Source: Nocardia grenadensis NBRC 108939
GTDB taxonomy: Bacteria > Actinomycetota > Actinomycetes > Mycobacteriales > Mycobacteriaceae
DNA: 64,000 bases
Assembly (NCBI RefSeq): GCF_001613445.1
Contig: NZ_BDCJ01000012.1
Span: 186,001-250,000, forward strand
Direction: 5' to 3'
Part shown: one piece after another, positions 1-9,882 of the stretch
Position numbering within the stretch: the stretch's first letter is position 1
Layout of the letters: each line of letters starts with the position of its first letter
Program-made: the position numbers and the translations under genes
The notes under the pieces: generated by a model
The model's database searches: none
Told to the model about the DNA's origin: nothing
What the model saw: only the letters and a program-made list of their open reading frames with translations

Positions 1-178
1 TGAGCACGGGGCAGGACCGGCAGATCTCCTTCGCGCGCAACTCGCGTGCCGCCCGCGCTCTGCCGCGTTCACCATCGGGATGGAAGAACACCGTCGAGTC
101 CACACCCCGGCAGGAACCGCGCATCTGCCAGTCCCAGACATCGGCGTTCGGTCCGGGAAGGTGGGTGGGCATGGGCAT
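1..178 (-). CDS. whiB3: WhiB3-type Fe-S regulator, 5' part only
   Basis: This is the N-terminal 59 codons of a WhiB-family iron-sulfur regulator; the rest lies beyond the window edge. The start MPMPTHLPGPNADVWDWQ closely resembles the N-terminus of mycobacterial WhiB3. The first cysteine (MRGSC), the FFHPDGERGRAR block and the CRSC pair that help bind the 4Fe-4S cluster are visible. An ATG at 176-178 has a GAGGAG ribosome site just upstream; a second ATG two codons in is possible. In mycobacteria WhiB3 senses redox state and interacts with the principal sigma factor. It is divergent from the Rv3415c-sigD-rsdA-like genes, as in M. tuberculosis. The family is certain; the WhiB3 subtype rests on N-terminus and synteny. 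Confidence 0.85.
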   Translation of the reverse strand, partial: MPMPTHLPGPNADVWDWQMRGSCRGVDSTVFFHPDGERGRARAARELRAKEICRSCPVL

Positions 179-836
179 GGGGGAACTCCTCGTAGACGCG
201 AGCTCGTCGGCATTGTCGAGCGAGTGATGAATACAGCTTTCCGGCGGTGCCCGGCGTTCGGCGAGCGCGCGGGGCCACATGCGTCGGCCGATGTGCACCG
301 CTGCCGTCGGCGTCCGTTGCGTTTTCGCCCGGCGCCGTCCGTGGCGATGAGTTACGTTAGGGGTACCGAGGAAATTCCGTCAACAGTTTGGCGCCCTGAA
401 TTATCGGCTCTTTTGCGCGCTGAATTTAACCTCGTAGGCTGTTTACTTTCGCTAATCGCCCGGCGATACTGTGAGGTTGGCTTGTTGTCGGCCCCGCTCC
501 GCGTGTCCGTGCTGGTCGGTGTATCCGCAGGTGGGCGCGACTCTTTCGGGGAATCTCGATAGGTCCGGACCGAATTCTGCCCCGCGGGCCGGCTCGGTGG
601 GTTAAGGTGCCCAGATCTCGATACGATCACAGATGGCCGATGAGGGGCTGTGAGGTTAATTAAGCGAAACCTCCTCGAATTCGATGCGTGATCGCTCATG
701 GATTGATGGGCGGAGATTAACCTGATGGAAACACTGCTTGTTCGGATTAATGCTGAAAGATAGCTGTACCGCCGAAATCCCGCGGTGCCCGTCCGTTCCG
801 TCCGGCGGCGGATCCGGTGCTCGGTACAGTGCGTCG
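179..836. other. Long divergent intergenic region
   Basis: About 660 bp separate the divergent whiB3 and Rv3415c-like genes. Open frames here have no family resemblance and appear to be chance. It includes locally AT-richer DNA around 640-760. It probably holds the whiB3 promoter and leader. I found no clear hairpin or operator. Confidence 0.5.
825..830 (+). promoter_or_regulatory. -10 box, leaderless start of Rv3415c-like gene
   Basis: TACAGT ends six bases before the ATG at 837. This matches the actinobacterial TANNNT -10 and would place the transcript start at or next to the start codon. It also supports 837 as the start. Confidence 0.55.
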
Positions 837-1829
837 ATGGTCGTCCCCGGCACCCGCCCCGAATCCGATTCCCGCTCAGCCGCCGACGCCGCGTTCGGCG
901 CGCGGACGGGTCGTACCGCTGCCGAGTTGCCGGAACCGGCGGATCCCCTCGAAATGTGGTGGCGAGCGGTCGCTCTGGGTGGCGCGGGCCACTACGCCGC
1001 CGCCCATACCGCGCTGCGCCGCCTGTCCGCGGCGACCGTCGATCCGGTGTTGCTCTCACTCGCCGCGTCGACACAGGGGTCGCTATTGCGTCAGCTCGGC
1101 TGGCACCGGCGGGCCGCCGAGTACGACGGCCGGGCCGCCGCGCTCGTTCTTCCGGCGCTGGCCACCCTTCCGGCCGCGTCACCGCGAACGGTATCGGCGG
1201 CCGTCCGGGGATCCGGCCCGGATCCCCGGACTGCGCCTCCCGGCGGAGCCGCGGCGGCGCTGGGCGATTACGGCCGCCGGCCCGATTCGATCGATGCCGT
1301 GGCCGACGCGCTGATCGGTCTGGCGGCCGACGCCCTGGGCGTGGGCCGGACTGCCCTGTCCACCCGGCTGCTGGACCGCTGCGTCGCCCTGCTGGAGCGC
1401 CCGGCGCCCGAATGCGGTGCGCGCGCTGCCGGCGCGCCCGCGCGGGCGCGGGGCCGGGTGCGGCTGCACTGGGTTCGCGCGGAAATCGCGCTGGCCGACG
1501 GTCTCGGCGCACCGGCGCTCGCGGCGGCGGAGGCCGCGCTCGCGCTGGCCGAACAGGGACCCTCGGTCCGGCATCGGATCAAATCGCGATTGCTGGTCGC
1601 CGCGGCCGCGAGTGCCACCGGGCAGACGGCCCGCGCCGTCGCGCTGGCGGACCGTATCGATGAGGAATGCCGTGTCTCCGGCTCGGTTCCCCTGCGCTGG
1701 GCGTGCGCCATGCTGCGCGGCGGCCTGGCCGCCGAACCCGGCGACCGCGACACGGCGGTCGCCGACGCGGCCGCGTGTCGGGCACTCATCTCCCGGCGTG
1801 GCGGGCGATTTCGCGATGGGCGTGGGTAA
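837..1829 (+). CDS. Rv3415c-like conserved hypothetical protein
   Basis: A 330-residue, Ala/Arg/Leu-rich soluble protein with helical, TPR-like character (repeated A-L-A and R-L-L blocks) and no signal peptide or membrane segment. By position it corresponds to M. tuberculosis Rv3415c, the uncharacterised gene between whiB3 and sigD; I infer orthology mainly from gene order. The frame is open upstream to a TTG at 738, but the ATG at 837 is preferred because a TACAGT -10 lies six bases upstream. It ends 126 bp before sigD and may be co-transcribed with it. Function unknown. Confidence 0.7.
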   Translation: MVVPGTRPESDSRSAADAAFGARTGRTAAELPEPADPLEMWWRAVALGGAGHYAAAHTALRRLSAATVDPVLLSLAASTQGSLLRQLGWHRRAAEYDGRAAALVLPALATLPAASPRTVSAAVRGSGPDPRTAPPGGAAAALGDYGRRPDSIDAVADALIGLAADALGVGRTALSTRLLDRCVALLERPAPECGARAAGAPARARGRVRLHWVRAEIALADGLGAPALAAAEAALALAEQGPSVRHRIKSRLLVAAAASATGQTARAVALADRIDEECRVSGSVPLRWACAMLRGGLAAEPGDRDTAVADAAACRALISRRGGRFRDGRG

Positions 1830-1870
1830 CCCGAGTTCTACCGTCTCGACCCGTACCGCCGCCGGTGTCC

Positions 1871-1876
1871 TATTGT
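1871..1876 (+). promoter_or_regulatory. Possible sigD -10 box
   Basis: TATTGT overlaps a GTG codon at 1875 that would otherwise be a more upstream sigD start. If this is the -10, transcription would begin near 1883 and translation at the ATG at 1956. Sequence evidence only. Confidence 0.3.
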
Positions 1877-1955
1877 GGACCCGTTCCGCTGGACCGGCGG
1901 AAGCACCGGTCATCACCGACCGTGCCACTTTGTAACGCCAGGAATTCCGCTGACG

Positions 1956-2534
1956 ATGACGCACACGGGCGAAGAGTTGGACCGCGCCGTCGCCGCCGCT
2001 GCGCAGGGCGACAGGTCTGCTTTAGCTCAGGTACTGGAAATGGTCCGCCCGCTGGTGATGCGCTATTGCCGCGCGCGGGTCGGTGTCGCGGAGCGTGGAC
2101 AACTCTCCGCGGACGATGTCGCGCAGGAGGTCTGTCTAGCGGTCATGACCGCGCTACCCAGGTATCAGGACCAGGGTAGACCCTTCATGGCCTTCGTATA
2201 CGGAATCGCATCCCACAAGGTTGCCGACGCCCATCGCAACGCCTCCCGTAACAAGGCGGAGGCGATGGCCGAAGTACCAGATGTCATATCCACCGACCAC
2301 GGCCCGGAGCAACGAGCTCTCGAATCGGAAACGAGCCGGCAGATGAACGCCCTGCTGGCCACCCTTCCGGAGAAACATCGAGAGATCTTGATCCTGCGCC
2401 TGGTCATGGGTCTGTCGGCAGAAGAAACCGCAACCGCCGTGGGCAGTACGGCGGGCGCGATTCGGGTAGCCCAGCACAGGGCGCTCGCAAAATTGAAGGC
2501 ACAAGTGGCGAGGGCAGGTGAAATGTATGGCTAG
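1956..2534 (+). CDS. sigD: ECF-type sigma factor SigD
   Basis: A 192-residue alternative sigma factor. Region 2 covers about residues 25-95 (RARVGVAERGQLSADDVAQEV, then ALPRYQDQGRPFMAFVYGIA) and region 4 about 130-185 (LPEKHREILILRLVMGLS, then the HTH AEETATAVGSTAGAIRVAQ). It aligns along its length with M. tuberculosis SigD. The frame continues upstream to GTG 1875 and resembles the M. tuberculosis upstream peptide, so a longer form is possible; I chose ATG 1956 because a -10-like TATTGT overlaps the upstream GTG. Its stop overlaps the start of rsdA, indicating translational coupling to its anti-sigma factor. Confidence 0.93.
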   Translation: MTHTGEELDRAVAAAAQGDRSALAQVLEMVRPLVMRYCRARVGVAERGQLSADDVAQEVCLAVMTALPRYQDQGRPFMAFVYGIASHKVADAHRNASRNKAEAMAEVPDVISTDHGPEQRALESETSRQMNALLATLPEKHREILILRLVMGLSAEETATAVGSTAGAIRVAQHRALAKLKAQVARAGEMYG

Positions 2535-3705
2535 GGATGGCGGGCGCGGTCGGGGCGACAAATGGGCGCGGCGTGCATCGCGGAACACCGATCCCTACGC
2601 CGAGGGCTCCGGTACCGGATCCGAACCGGTGGATATCGTCGCGGTTCGTCGTGATGACGAACTGATCGACGCGATCGCCCGTGGCGGACCCGTCCCCACC
2701 GAGAGCACCGAGGAACTCCAGCTGGCGACATTGCTGGCGGATTGGCGGGCCGAGATCGTGGCACCGCCGCTACCCGACGCGCCCGACCTCGATACCGTGG
2801 TCGCGGCCGTCAATCAGGAGATCGGTGCCCGGCAGGCGCGGATCGGCGCGCAATCGGGAGGCCGCCTGCGGCTGCTCCGCCCGATCGCGACCACCGCCGC
2901 CGCGCTGGCGCTTGTATTCGGTGGGCTCTCCGCGTTCTCGTATCAGGCCGAACCCGGCGACGCGCTGTGGCGCGTCAAAGAGGTGGTGTTCAGCGAACAG
3001 GCCCAGAGCACCGTCGTGCAGTACGCCGGTGACGATCTGGCCGCCGCGCAGACCCTGCTCGAACAGGGCAAGCCGGACGAGGCACGGGAACGGCTCGAGC
3101 AGGCCTCGGCCAGTACGACCCAGGTCGACGACCCGACCAAGCGCAACGAACTGGTCGAACGCTGGAATCAGCTGTTCGAGGCGGTCCGGAAAGTGATACC
3201 GCCGGACGTCGCCGCGCACCTGCAACAGATCGCTCCCACGCCCGATCCGAGCGCACCGGTGCCGCCGCCTCCCGGTGGGACCACGGAACGGCCGGGTAGC
3301 ACGGTGACCACCACACCGGGACCGGGCAAAGAAACGCCGTCCGACCGGCCGAGCGGCCCCGGCGGCGGTGACAAGCCGGGCGCTCCGGACGTCCACGCGC
3401 CCGATCGTCCGGACACCCAGGCACCCGGCACCCACACTCCGGACACCCCGGCACCGGAAACGCATGCCCCCGATATCGCCCCGGACGGCACCACCGTCCC
3501 GGGCGTTCCGGGCACCACCACTCCGAACGGACCAGGTGTGGACTCGGTGGAGCCCACTCAGGCGCCGCCGTCCACGATCAGCACGCCCGGCCCGGCCGAG
3601 CCGTCCACCCCGCCGGTCCCGCAGACCGTCGTGCCGGCCCCGTCGATTCCCCAGCAGGCTCCGACCACGTTGCCGTTGCCGCTGCCGGGAGGCGCCACCA
3701 ACTGA
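2527..3705 (+). CDS. rsdA: Anti-sigma-D factor RsdA
   Basis: A 392-residue single-pass membrane protein. The N-terminal SigD-binding segment is around residues 35-80 (DIVAVRRDDELIDAIARGG), followed by one membrane helix at about 119-139 and an outer Pro/Thr-rich tail. In M. tuberculosis RsdA sequesters SigD until regulated proteolysis frees it; the same role is inferred here. The ATG at 2527 overlaps the sigD stop (2532-2534). The tail carries degenerate repeats of P-D/E-T-H-A/T-P type between roughly residues 285 and 320, low-complexity sequence expected for a wall-spanning linker. It ends at a strong hairpin. Confidence 0.88.
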   Translation: MARDGGRGRGDKWARRASRNTDPYAEGSGTGSEPVDIVAVRRDDELIDAIARGGPVPTESTEELQLATLLADWRAEIVAPPLPDAPDLDTVVAAVNQEIGARQARIGAQSGGRLRLLRPIATTAAALALVFGGLSAFSYQAEPGDALWRVKEVVFSEQAQSTVVQYAGDDLAAAQTLLEQGKPDEARERLEQASASTTQVDDPTKRNELVERWNQLFEAVRKVIPPDVAAHLQQIAPTPDPSAPVPPPPGGTTERPGSTVTTTPGPGKETPSDRPSGPGGGDKPGAPDVHAPDRPDTQAPGTHTPDTPAPETHAPDIAPDGTTVPGVPGTTTPNGPGVDSVEPTQAPPSTISTPGPAEPSTPPVPQTVVPAPSIPQQAPTTLPLPLPGGATN

Positions 3706-3711
3706 ACGCCG

Positions 3712-3759
3712 ACACACCGATGGCCATCCACCTGGAGAGGTGGATGGCCATCGGTGTGT
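3712..3759. terminator. Perfect 21-bp hairpin after rsdA
   Basis: Arms at 3712-3732 and 3739-3759 are perfect inverted complements around a 6-nt loop. It lies between the converging rsdA and DUF5319 genes and probably terminates both; there is no long T-tract. Confidence 0.85.
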
Positions 3760-3864
3760 TCGGGCCACAGTCGGTGTGAGTGCCGGGGAACCGGACGTAG
3801 CCATGAAAAGTCGATCGGCCGCCTGGTGCGACCGATCCTGCCGGGCGGGCCGGCTACTCCGAAG

Positions 3865-4278
3865 TCAGCTGTCGAAGGCGTCGAACCCGTCGCCGTGGAA
3901 GGCCTCGTTCATCGAGGCATCCGCGTATCCGCGACAGTAATCCCAGGTGACGTAGGCTTCCGGAGTCGGGTCGTAGGCGGGCTCATGCGGGCGGACCGTG
4001 CCGTCGACGAGGAGCTGTAATAGATTCGCGCGCAGCATGTCCCAGTCGTGATAGTGATCCTGCCGACAGTCCTCGCAGCTCACCACCAACCCGCGGATAC
4101 CGCGGTGCGCCAGCAGCGCTTCGTAGACTGCGAGATCGGCGAGATCCTCCTCGACCGCAAGGCGCTCGTGAGGATCCAGCGGCTCCCCCGGCTCGATGGC
4201 ATCGAGCGCGGCGGACGGGTCGGCGGGGTCTCCGGCGAACGGATCCGGCGGCAAGCCAGGTGGTAGATGGTCACGCAC
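3865..4278 (-). CDS. DUF5319 family protein (Rv3412-like)
   Basis: A 137-residue acidic soluble protein, nearly collinear with M. tuberculosis Rv3412. Conserved blocks include MRDHLPPGLPPDPF, LAVYEALLAHRGIRGLVVSC, CRQDHYHDWDMLRANLLQLL and YVTWDYCRGYADAS. The Cys-x2-Cys-x4-H pattern could bind a metal, but this is not shown. The GTG at 4276-4278 is the start: it aligns with the Rv3412 N-terminus and a TACCGT -10 lies six bases upstream. It is divergent from guaB2, as in mycobacteria. The family is actinobacterial and functionally uncharacterised. Confidence 0.9.
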   Translation of the reverse strand: MRDHLPPGLPPDPFAGDPADPSAALDAIEPGEPLDPHERLAVEEDLADLAVYEALLAHRGIRGLVVSCEDCRQDHYHDWDMLRANLLQLLVDGTVRPHEPAYDPTPEAYVTWDYCRGYADASMNEAFHGDGFDAFDS

Positions 4279-4284
4279 ATCCCC

Positions 4285-4290
4285 ACGGTA
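4285..4290 (-). promoter_or_regulatory. -10 box, leaderless DUF5319 gene
   Basis: On the minus strand TACCGT ends six bases before the GTG start at 4278, the leaderless arrangement seen repeatedly in this window. Confidence 0.5.
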
Positions 4291-4461
4291 CGCAGAACAG
4301 GGTGGTCTGCGCCAGCCGTCCGCGCCGCCAGTTTCGCCGATGCCCTCAGTTGATCCGCGGTCCAGGGGGACCGATACCATGGTGACACGGCGCCGACGAG
4401 TACCGATAACCCGGCCACCACCGGCCAGAACCGAACCGGTGCCGTAGTCCAATCCCAGTAA

Positions 4462-6066
<1,605 letters not shown>

Positions 6067-6230
6067 GGGCGGGGCCGGGGCCGCGCGCCGGCCCCTCGGG
6101 CGCCGGCGTATACCGCCCCGGCCTCAACCGGTTTCTCCGAAGGGGCAGGCGTACGACCTGCGCCGAGTTCGAGGAAGCACCGGAGAGGCGAGCCCCGTCC
6201 CGCTCGACCGAAGGCGCCGAACGGTCATAT

Positions 6231-6282
6231 CCGTGCACGGCCGTCCGTACATCGCATGCGACGTGCGGAAGGCCGTGCACGG
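6231..6282. terminator. Long hairpin downstream of guaB2
   Basis: Outer arms 6231-6242 and 6271-6282 are perfect 12-bp complements. Inner arms near 6244-6250 and 6263-6269 pair with one G-U, and the centre is the palindrome TCGCATGCGA. A terminator is the simplest reading, but it lies 165 bp past guaB2 and could act in the guaB3 leader. Confidence 0.6.
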
Positions 6283-6410
6283 GATTGCCGGCTGTTGAGC
6301 ACCCTCGGCCATAAAGAACCTACTCGGGCCGGGGGTGAGTCCCGGGGCCTGAACGGCGGGACCGCGGGCGACTCGGCCCCCGCGCGCCGCGGGCGGAGCG
6401 GACAACACTG

Positions 6411-6416
6411 TAAGGT
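6411..6416 (+). promoter_or_regulatory. Candidate guaB3 -10 box
   Basis: TAAGGT follows an actinobacterial -10 pattern and would give guaB3 a leader of roughly 200 nt. No convincing -35 is visible. Confidence 0.3.
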
Positions 6417-6619
6417 CTACGTGTAATTACGCGGTTCACCAGGTGAAACCATGACATCGGCGCCTCGTTTCCCGAGGCCCACACCGGGTCGCTGCCCGTT
6501 CCGCGTTTTCGCTCTCGAAACGTAGGCGCGGCAGGCGTGGTCTCGCGAGCGGGGAACGTGGGGCGAGGGGGCCGAGAACCCACGCGCGGCAGCGCGCCAC
6601 CGACACAGGAGTTATTTTC

Positions 6620-7801
6620 GTGCGCGATATGGTCGAGATCGGAATGGGTAGGACGGCTCGCCGGACCTACGAACTGGACGATGTCGATATCGTTCCGTCG
6701 CGCCGGACCCGTTCGGCGAGCCAGGTGTCGCTGGCCTGGCAGCTCGACGCGTACCGGTTCGATATCCCGTTCCTCACCCACCCCACCGACGCCCTGGTCT
6801 CCCCGGAATTCGCCATCGAGATGGGTCGGCGCGGTGGACTGGGCGTCATCAACGGCGAGGGCCTGTGGGCGCGGCACGCGGATGTGGCCGCCAAGATCGA
6901 GCAGCTACTGGAGCTCGCGGACAAGGGGAGCTATCAGCGGGCCGTGGCCTTCCTCCAGGAACTGCACGCCGCCCCCATGCAACCCGACCTCCTGGCCGCC
7001 GCGGTGGCGCAGGTCCGGGCGGGCGGGGTCACCGTCTCGGTGCGGGTCAGCCCGCAGAACGCCCAGAGCCTGACCCCGGGTCTGCTGCAGGCCGGAATCG
7101 ACCTCCTGGTCGTGCAGGGCACCATCATCTCCGCCGAACACGTCGGTGACGGCGAACCGCTGAACCTGAAAACGTTCATCGCCGAACTCGATGTGCCGGT
7201 GGTGGCCGGCGGGGTGAGCGATCACCGCACCGCGCTGCACCTCATGCGGACCGGTGCCGCGGGCGTGATCGTCGGTTACGGCTCGCAGGAGGGCGCGACC
7301 ACCACGGGCGAGGTCCTGGGAATCGGGGTGCCGATGGCCACCGCCATCGCCGATGCGGCCGCGGCCCGCCGGGACTATCTCGACGAAACCGGTGGCCGCT
7401 ACGTGCACGTCATCGCCGACGGCGATATCCACACCTCCGGCGATCTGGCCAAGGCCATCGCCTGCGGTGCGGACGCCGCCATGCTCGGCGCGCCGCTGGC
7501 GCTGGCCACCGAGGCTCCGGGGCGGGGCTGGTACTGGCCGTCCGCGGCCGCTCACCCGTCGGTGCCGCGCGGCTCGTTGCTGTCGCTGGACGAACCGTGG
7601 GACCTCGCCGACGAGCTGCTCAGTGGCCACGCGGCCCGCCCCGCCTCGGTGCGGCCCAGCCTCGAACAGGTTCTCACCGGGCCTTCCGACGATCCGTTCG
7701 GCTCGCTCAACCTGGTCGGCGGCCTGCGCCGGTCCATGGCCAAGGCCGGTTACTCCGATCTCAAGGAGTTCCAGAAGGTCGGGCTGAGCGTCCGCGCCTG
7801 A
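6620..7801 (+). CDS. guaB3: GuaB3 family IMP dehydrogenase-related protein
   Basis: A 393-residue IMPDH paralogue, highly similar to M. tuberculosis GuaB3 (MVEIGMGRTARRTYELDDVD, SRRTRSASQVS, RYVHVIADGDIHTSGDLAKA, GGLRRSMAKAGYSDLKEFQK). It lacks the CBS pair and the GSICTT cysteine loop of true IMPDH, so catalysis in GMP synthesis is doubtful; the family role is unsettled. AGGAG at 6607-6611 is 8 nt before the GTG at 6620 but 17 nt before the ATG at 6629, where the mycobacterial protein is annotated to start, so GTG is preferred. M. tuberculosis has choD between guaB3 and guaA; here the two are adjacent. Confidence 0.93.
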   Translation: MRDMVEIGMGRTARRTYELDDVDIVPSRRTRSASQVSLAWQLDAYRFDIPFLTHPTDALVSPEFAIEMGRRGGLGVINGEGLWARHADVAAKIEQLLELADKGSYQRAVAFLQELHAAPMQPDLLAAAVAQVRAGGVTVSVRVSPQNAQSLTPGLLQAGIDLLVVQGTIISAEHVGDGEPLNLKTFIAELDVPVVAGGVSDHRTALHLMRTGAAGVIVGYGSQEGATTTGEVLGIGVPMATAIADAAAARRDYLDETGGRYVHVIADGDIHTSGDLAKAIACGADAAMLGAPLALATEAPGRGWYWPSAAAHPSVPRGSLLSLDEPWDLADELLSGHAARPASVRPSLEQVLTGPSDDPFGSLNLVGGLRRSMAKAGYSDLKEFQKVGLSVRA

Positions 7802-7996
7802 GCGGTGCGTCTCGGGCTTCGAGCGGGGCGGACGGCCGTCCCGCCCGCCCGGGCCCGTGATCTCGATCCGCCGCGACGGCCGCCGGGGGCGCTTGTCGCC
7901 CGGGCCGGTGAGCTCTCCGACGGCCTCCGTCAAACGGCAGGTCGGCGCTTCGTGGGCCCCCCGGTGACCGACCTCGAGGGCCCGCGGAGCCATCAC

Positions 7997-8002
7997 TAGA
8001 AT
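7997..8002 (+). promoter_or_regulatory. guaA -10 box (leaderless)
   Basis: TAGAAT ends seven bases before the GTG at 8010 but only one base before the ATG at 8004. The spacing favours initiation at 8010 on a leaderless message. Confidence 0.6.
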
Positions 8003-8009
8003 CATGCGG

Positions 8010-9581
8010 GTGACGCATTCCCAGAGACCCGTACTCGTTGTCGACTTCGGTGCGCAATACGCGCAGTTGATCGCCCGCCGGGTCCGGGAGGCGAAGGTGT
8101 ACTCCGAGGTGGTGCCGCATACCGCCACGGTCGCCGAGATCGCTGACAAGCAGCCGCTCGCGGTGATCCTGTCGGGCGGCCCGGCCAGTGTGTACGCCGA
8201 GGGCGCGCCCTCGCTCGATCCGCGGCTGTTCGATCTCGACGTGCCGGTTTTCGGGATCTGTTACGGATTCCAGGCGATGGCGCAGGCGCTGGGCGGCACC
8301 GTGACCAATACCGGGACCCGTGAGTACGGGCGCACCGAACTCGATATCGACGGCGGTGTGCTGCACGAGGGCCTGCCGGGCGTACAGCCGGTGTGGATGA
8401 GTCACGGCGACGCTGTCACCGACGCCCCGGAGGGCTTCACGGTCACCGGTACGACGGTAGGCGCGCCGGTCGCGGCGTTCGAGGATCGGGCGCGCCGGCT
8501 GGCGGGTGTGCAGTACCACCCCGAGGTGCTGCACTCGCCGCACGGCCAGCAGGTGCTGAGCCGCTTCCTGCACGAGATGGCCGGTATCTCGCCGACCTGG
8601 ACAGCGGCCAATATCGCCGAGGTCATGATCGAACAGGTGCGGGAGCAGATCGGCGACGGGCATGCGATCTGCGCGCTTTCCGGCGGGGTGGACAGCGCGG
8701 TGGCGGGCGCTCTTGTACAGCGCGCCATCGGCGACAGGCTGACCTGCGTATTCGTCGATCACGGACTGTTGCGCGCGGGGGAACGCGAGCAGGTGCAGCG
8801 GGACTTCGTGGCGGCCACCGGGGCCCGGCTGGTCACCGTGGACGCGGTGGACAAGTTCCTGGGCGAGCTGAAGGGCGTCACCGACCCGGAGGAGAAGCGC
8901 AAGATCATCGGCCGCGAGTTCATCCGGTCCTTCGAGGACGCGGTGGGTGAGGTCGTGGGCGAACAGGTGGCCGGCGATGCGGCCCCGACGGTGGAGTTCC
9001 TGGTCCAGGGGACGCTGTACCCGGACGTGGTGGAGTCCGGCGGGGGCAGCGGCACCGCGAATATCAAATCGCATCACAATGTGGGCGGGCTGCCCGAAGA
9101 CCTGGAGTTCGAACTGGTCGAACCGCTGCGGCTGCTGTTCAAGGACGAGGTCCGGGCGGTCGGCCGGGAGCTCGGGCTGCCGGAGGAGATCGTGGGCCGC
9201 CAGCCGTTCCCCGGGCCGGGGCTGGCCATCCGGATCATCGGTGAGGTCACCGAGGACCGGTTGCGCACCCTGCGCCAGGCCGACGCCATCGCGCGCGAGG
9301 AACTGACCGCGGCCGGTCTGGACGGGCAGATCTGGCAGTGCCCGGTGGTGCTGCTCGCGGATGTGCGCAGTGTCGGTGTGCAGGGCGACGGCCGCACCTA
9401 CGGGCATCCCATCGTGCTGCGGCCGGTATCGAGCGAGGACGCGATGACCGCGGACTGGACCCGGTTGCCCTACGAGGTACTGGAACGTATCTCCACCCGG
9501 ATCACCAACGAGGTGGCCGAGGTCAACCGGGTGGTACTGGATGTGACGAGTAAGCCCCCGGGCACCATCGAGTGGGAGTGA
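8010..9581 (+). CDS. guaA: GMP synthase (glutamine-hydrolysing)
   Basis: It converts XMP to GMP using glutamine and ATP, completing the guanine branch. The class I amidotransferase domain has the nucleophile in FGICYGFQ and the His/Glu in VQYHPEV. The ATP pyrophosphatase domain has the P-loop [12 protein letters not shown], followed by the dimerisation domain ending PPGTIEWE. About 523 residues, normal length. An ATG two codons upstream (8004) is the alternative start; I chose GTG 8010 from the -10 spacing. It ends at a strong hairpin. Confidence 0.97.
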   Translation: MTHSQRPVLVVDFGAQYAQLIARRVREAKVYSEVVPHTATVAEIADKQPLAVILSGGPASVYAEGAPSLDPRLFDLDVPVFGICYGFQAMAQALGGTVTNTGTREYGRTELDIDGGVLHEGLPGVQPVWMSHGDAVTDAPEGFTVTGTTVGAPVAAFEDRARRLAGVQYHPEVLHSPHGQQVLSRFLHEMAGISPTWTAANIAEVMIEQVREQIGDGHAICALSGGVDSAVAGALVQRAIGDRLTCVFVDHGLLRAGEREQVQRDFVAATGARLVTVDAVDKFLGELKGVTDPEEKRKIIGREFIRSFEDAVGEVVGEQVAGDAAPTVEFLVQGTLYPDVVESGGGSGTANIKSHHNVGGLPEDLEFELVEPLRLLFKDEVRAVGRELGLPEEIVGRQPFPGPGLAIRIIGEVTEDRLRTLRQADAIAREELTAAGLDGQIWQCPVVLLADVRSVGVQGDGRTYGHPIVLRPVSSEDAMTADWTRLPYEVLERISTRITNEVAEVNRVVLDVTSKPPGTIEWE

Positions 9582-9585
9582 CGAC

Positions 9586-9619
9586 GAACCGGCCGGACCT
9601 GTGCAGGTCCGGCCGGTTC
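9586..9619. terminator. 15-bp hairpin after guaA
   Basis: Perfect arms at 9586-9600 and 9605-9619 enclose a 4-nt loop, between the converging guaA and small membrane protein genes. Confidence 0.85.
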
Positions 9620-9639
9620 CGTTCGTAGGAGGTCAGCGC

Positions 9640-9882
9640 TCAGCGGCGACGTCGCCGGGGGGATACAACCAGGAGCAGACCGGCGACTATCGCCACCGCG
9701 ACGACGATCCAGCCGATCGGGACGATTGTGGTGAGTCCCCACTGGGTGGGGCCGGCCAAAGCCCAGACGCTCAGGCCGAGCGCCAGCAGGCCCACGAAGA
9801 ACAAGCCGGGGGAGAAACCGCCGCGCCGGGCCTGCCCGCAGGCCGCGTCATCGTTTCTTTTACCTGTCTGCTGTTCAGCCAC
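9640..9882 (-). CDS. Small two-helix membrane protein
   Basis: An 80-residue protein with a charged N-terminus, two hydrophobic segments (LFFVGLLALGLSVWALAG and IGWIVVAVAIVAGLLLVV) and an all-Arg tail (SPRRRRR) suggesting an inside C-terminus. The GTG at 9880-9882 overlaps the stop of the upstream PspC-domain gene (TGA at 9875-9877), so translation is probably coupled. It may be an accessory of the PspC protein in an envelope-stress module; no function can be named. Confidence 0.75.
   Translation of the reverse strand: MAEQQTGKRNDDAACGQARRGGFSPGLFFVGLLALGLSVWALAGPTQWGLTTIVPIGWIVVAVAIVAGLLLVVSPRRRRR

Larger units (their letters stand above)
6067..6619. other. guaB2-guaB3 intergenic region
   Basis: This 553-bp spacer holds a GC-rich inverted repeat directly after guaB2 (6075-6115), the long hairpin at 6231-6282, a 20-bp stretch at 6344-6363 resembling one arm of the palindromic element at 13.5 kb, and a candidate guaB3 promoter near 6411. 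Frames here look non-coding. Confidence 0.5.

Noticed and set aside
7761-9407. 548-codon frame antisense to guaA
   Set aside because: Composition and lack of family resemblance mark it as a shadow of guaA.
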